Origin: Actinomycetes bacterium
Lineage (GTDB): Bacteria > Actinomycetota > CALGFH01
Assembly: GCA_030152105.1 (NCBI GenBank)
Contig: JASLIH010000242.1
Coordinates: 1-15,288, forward strand
DNA length: 15,288 nt
Reading direction: 5' to 3'
Numbering within the stretch: position 1 is the stretch's first letter; every line of letters begins with the position of its first letter. A program made the translations under genes and the position numbers. Below are positions 14,171 to 15,288 of this stretch, in pieces. Below the pieces are notes generated by a model, which was not told where the DNA came from, did not search any database, and was given only the letters and a program-made list of their open reading frames with translations.

Positions 14171-15288
14171 CGGCCGGGGAGCGGTCGGACCTGCCGGTGG
14201 TGCTGCTGTCGCACCGGGGGCCGGTGTCGTTCGAGCGGAACGAGACCGGCCGCACGGCCAGTCGCGGGGCCGGCGGGCTGGTCACGGCGCTCACCGGGCT
14301 GATGTCGGACCTGCCCGACGCCGTCTGGGTGTGCGCCGCCGACTCCGAGGAGGACGTCGCCGTGGCCGCCGAGCACGACGGGCAGGCGGTCGCGGTCGCC
14401 CTCGAACCCGAGCCCCGGGTGCTCGGCCCGGACGGGGACGACGCCGCCGAGGGGGCGCCGGCCGTGCGCCTGCGCCTCGTGGAGGTCGAGCGGCAGGCCC
14501 ACGACGACTTCTACACGGTGATCGCCAACCCGCTGCTCTGGTTCCTCCAGCACGGCATGTACGGCCTCGCCCTGGCCCCCGTCCTGACCAAGCGCGAGCA
14601 CGCCGCCTACGAGGACGGCTACGTGTCCGTCAACCGGCTGTTCGCCGACGCGGTCGTCGAGGAGGTCAAGGCCCGCGGCGGCCGGGCCCTGGTGATGCTC
14701 CACGACTACCACTTCTACCTTGTCGGCCAGTCGGTCCGGGAGCGCTGCCCGGACGCGCTGCTCTCGTTCTTCCTGCACATCCCCTGGCCGGGCCCGGACG
14801 CCTGGCGGGTGCTGCCCCCGGCCTGGCGCGAGCAGCTCCTCAACGGGCTGCTCGGCAACGACGTCGTCGCCTTCCACACCGAGGGGTTCGCCCGGAACTT
14901 CGTGCTCTGCGCCCAGGAGCTGCTCGGCCTGCCGGTCGACCTGGAGGCGATGACGGTCCAGGTCGGCGACCGGGAGGTGGCCGCCCGCCATTACCCGATC
15001 TCGATCGACGTCGCCGCCATGCGGGAGCTGGCCGCCACCGACGAGGTGGCCGAGCACGCCGACACCCTCCGGGAGACCTTCTGCGGCCAGGGCCGCCAGC
15101 TGATCCTGCGGGTCGACCGCACCGACCCCTCCAAGAACATCGTGCGGGGGTTCCAGGCGTTCGCGACCCTCCTCGAGGACCACCCCGAGCTGGCCGGCAA
15201 GGTGAGCTTCCTGGCCCTGCTCCAGCCGAGCCGCCAGGACGTGCCCGAGTACGCCGACTACCTGGCCGAGATCGGCGCGGCCGTGGCC
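14167..15288 (+). CDS. otsA: GT20-family glycosyltransferase, trehalose-6-phosphate synthase type (3' end outside window)
   Basis: The first 374 codons of a cytoplasmic retaining glycosyltransferase of family GT20, which in characterised members joins UDP- or GDP-glucose to glucose-6-phosphate. Motifs are LLSHRGPV (13-20, R17 at the nucleotide-sugar phosphate position), GGLVTAL (36-42), NPLLWFLQHG (121-130), HDYHFYLVG (179-187), FFLHIPWPGPDAWRVLP (201-217), NDVVAFHTEGFARNF (231-245) and LRVDRTDPSKNI (314-325). R315 and K323 match the phosphate-binding Arg and Lys of OtsA. The ATG at 14167 is the only start in frame after a stop at 14128. Its own ribosome site is weak, and it overlaps a short leader ORF. 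The SHRGPV opening and VDRTDPSKN differ from the SNR and ERxDYxKG forms of E. coli OtsA, so this belongs to a divergent branch and its exact acceptor is not certain. The gene lacks its C-terminal part here. Confidence 0.88.
   Translation, partial: MTAGERSDLPVVLLSHRGPVSFERNETGRTASRGAGGLVTALTGLMSDLPDAVWVCAADSEEDVAVAAEHDGQAVAVALEPEPRVLGPDGDDAAEGAPAVRLRLVEVERQAHDDFYTVIANPLLWFLQHGMYGLALAPVLTKREHAAYEDGYVSVNRLFADAVVEEVKARGGRALVMLHDYHFYLVGQSVRERCPDALLSFFLHIPWPGPDAWRVLPPAWREQLLNGLLGNDVVAFHTEGFARNFVLCAQELLGLPVDLEAMTVQVGDREVAARHYPISIDVAAMRELAATDEVAEHADTLRETFCGQGRQLILRVDRTDPSKNIVRGFQAFATLLEDHPELAGKVSFLALLQPSRQDVPEYADYLAEIGAAVA

Overview
This is a very GC-rich window with gene bodies dominated by G/C at third codon positions, frequent GTG starts and 4-bp start/stop overlaps. 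That points to a high-GC actinobacterium, probably an uncultured or little-studied lineage; I cannot place it more precisely from sequence alone. No rRNA, tRNA, CRISPR array, insertion sequence or phage gene was seen.

Layout. (1) Positions 1-5624, minus strand: a crotonase-fold enoyl-CoA hydratase, a large ATP-binding LuxR-type (LAL) regulator, and two tandem homologous APC-superfamily amino-acid permeases. The second permease starts inside the stop codon of the first and runs off the left edge. (2) Positions 5748-10280, plus strand: a complete branched-chain-amino-acid-type (HAAT) ABC transporter in the order livK-livH-livM-livG-livF, compactly packed with three GTGA overlaps. The divergent gap before livK holds a plausible promoter and, at the predicted transcription start, an 18-bp interrupted palindrome that looks like a TetR-family operator. 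(3) Positions 10301-11667, minus strand: an HSD10-type short-chain dehydrogenase preceded by a cytosolic thioredoxin-fold protein. (4) Positions 11719-12852, plus strand: a RecB/Cas4/AddB-like protein that keeps the four iron-sulfur cysteines but seems to have lost the nuclease D/E-x-K motif; it may be made from a leaderless mRNA. (5) Positions 13071-15288, plus strand: a YbhN/AglD-type membrane flippase-like protein, a seven-codon leader ORF, and the first 374 codons of a GT20 (trehalose-6-phosphate-synthase family) glycosyltransferase.

Working together. The centre of the window reads as an uptake-plus-catabolism island. A LIV-type importer is flanked on one side by an enoyl-CoA hydratase and on the other by a dehydrogenase of the family that oxidises 2-methyl-3-hydroxybutyryl-CoA in isoleucine breakdown, with two more amino-acid permeases and a large regulator nearby. 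This functional reading is inference; the family assignments are well supported by motifs. Nothing here is clearly a wholly new system. The best second-look items are the putative TetR operator/promoter, the nuclease-degenerate Fe-S protein, the leader ORF coupled to the GT20 gene, and a possible histidine-kinase remnant at 12866-12975.
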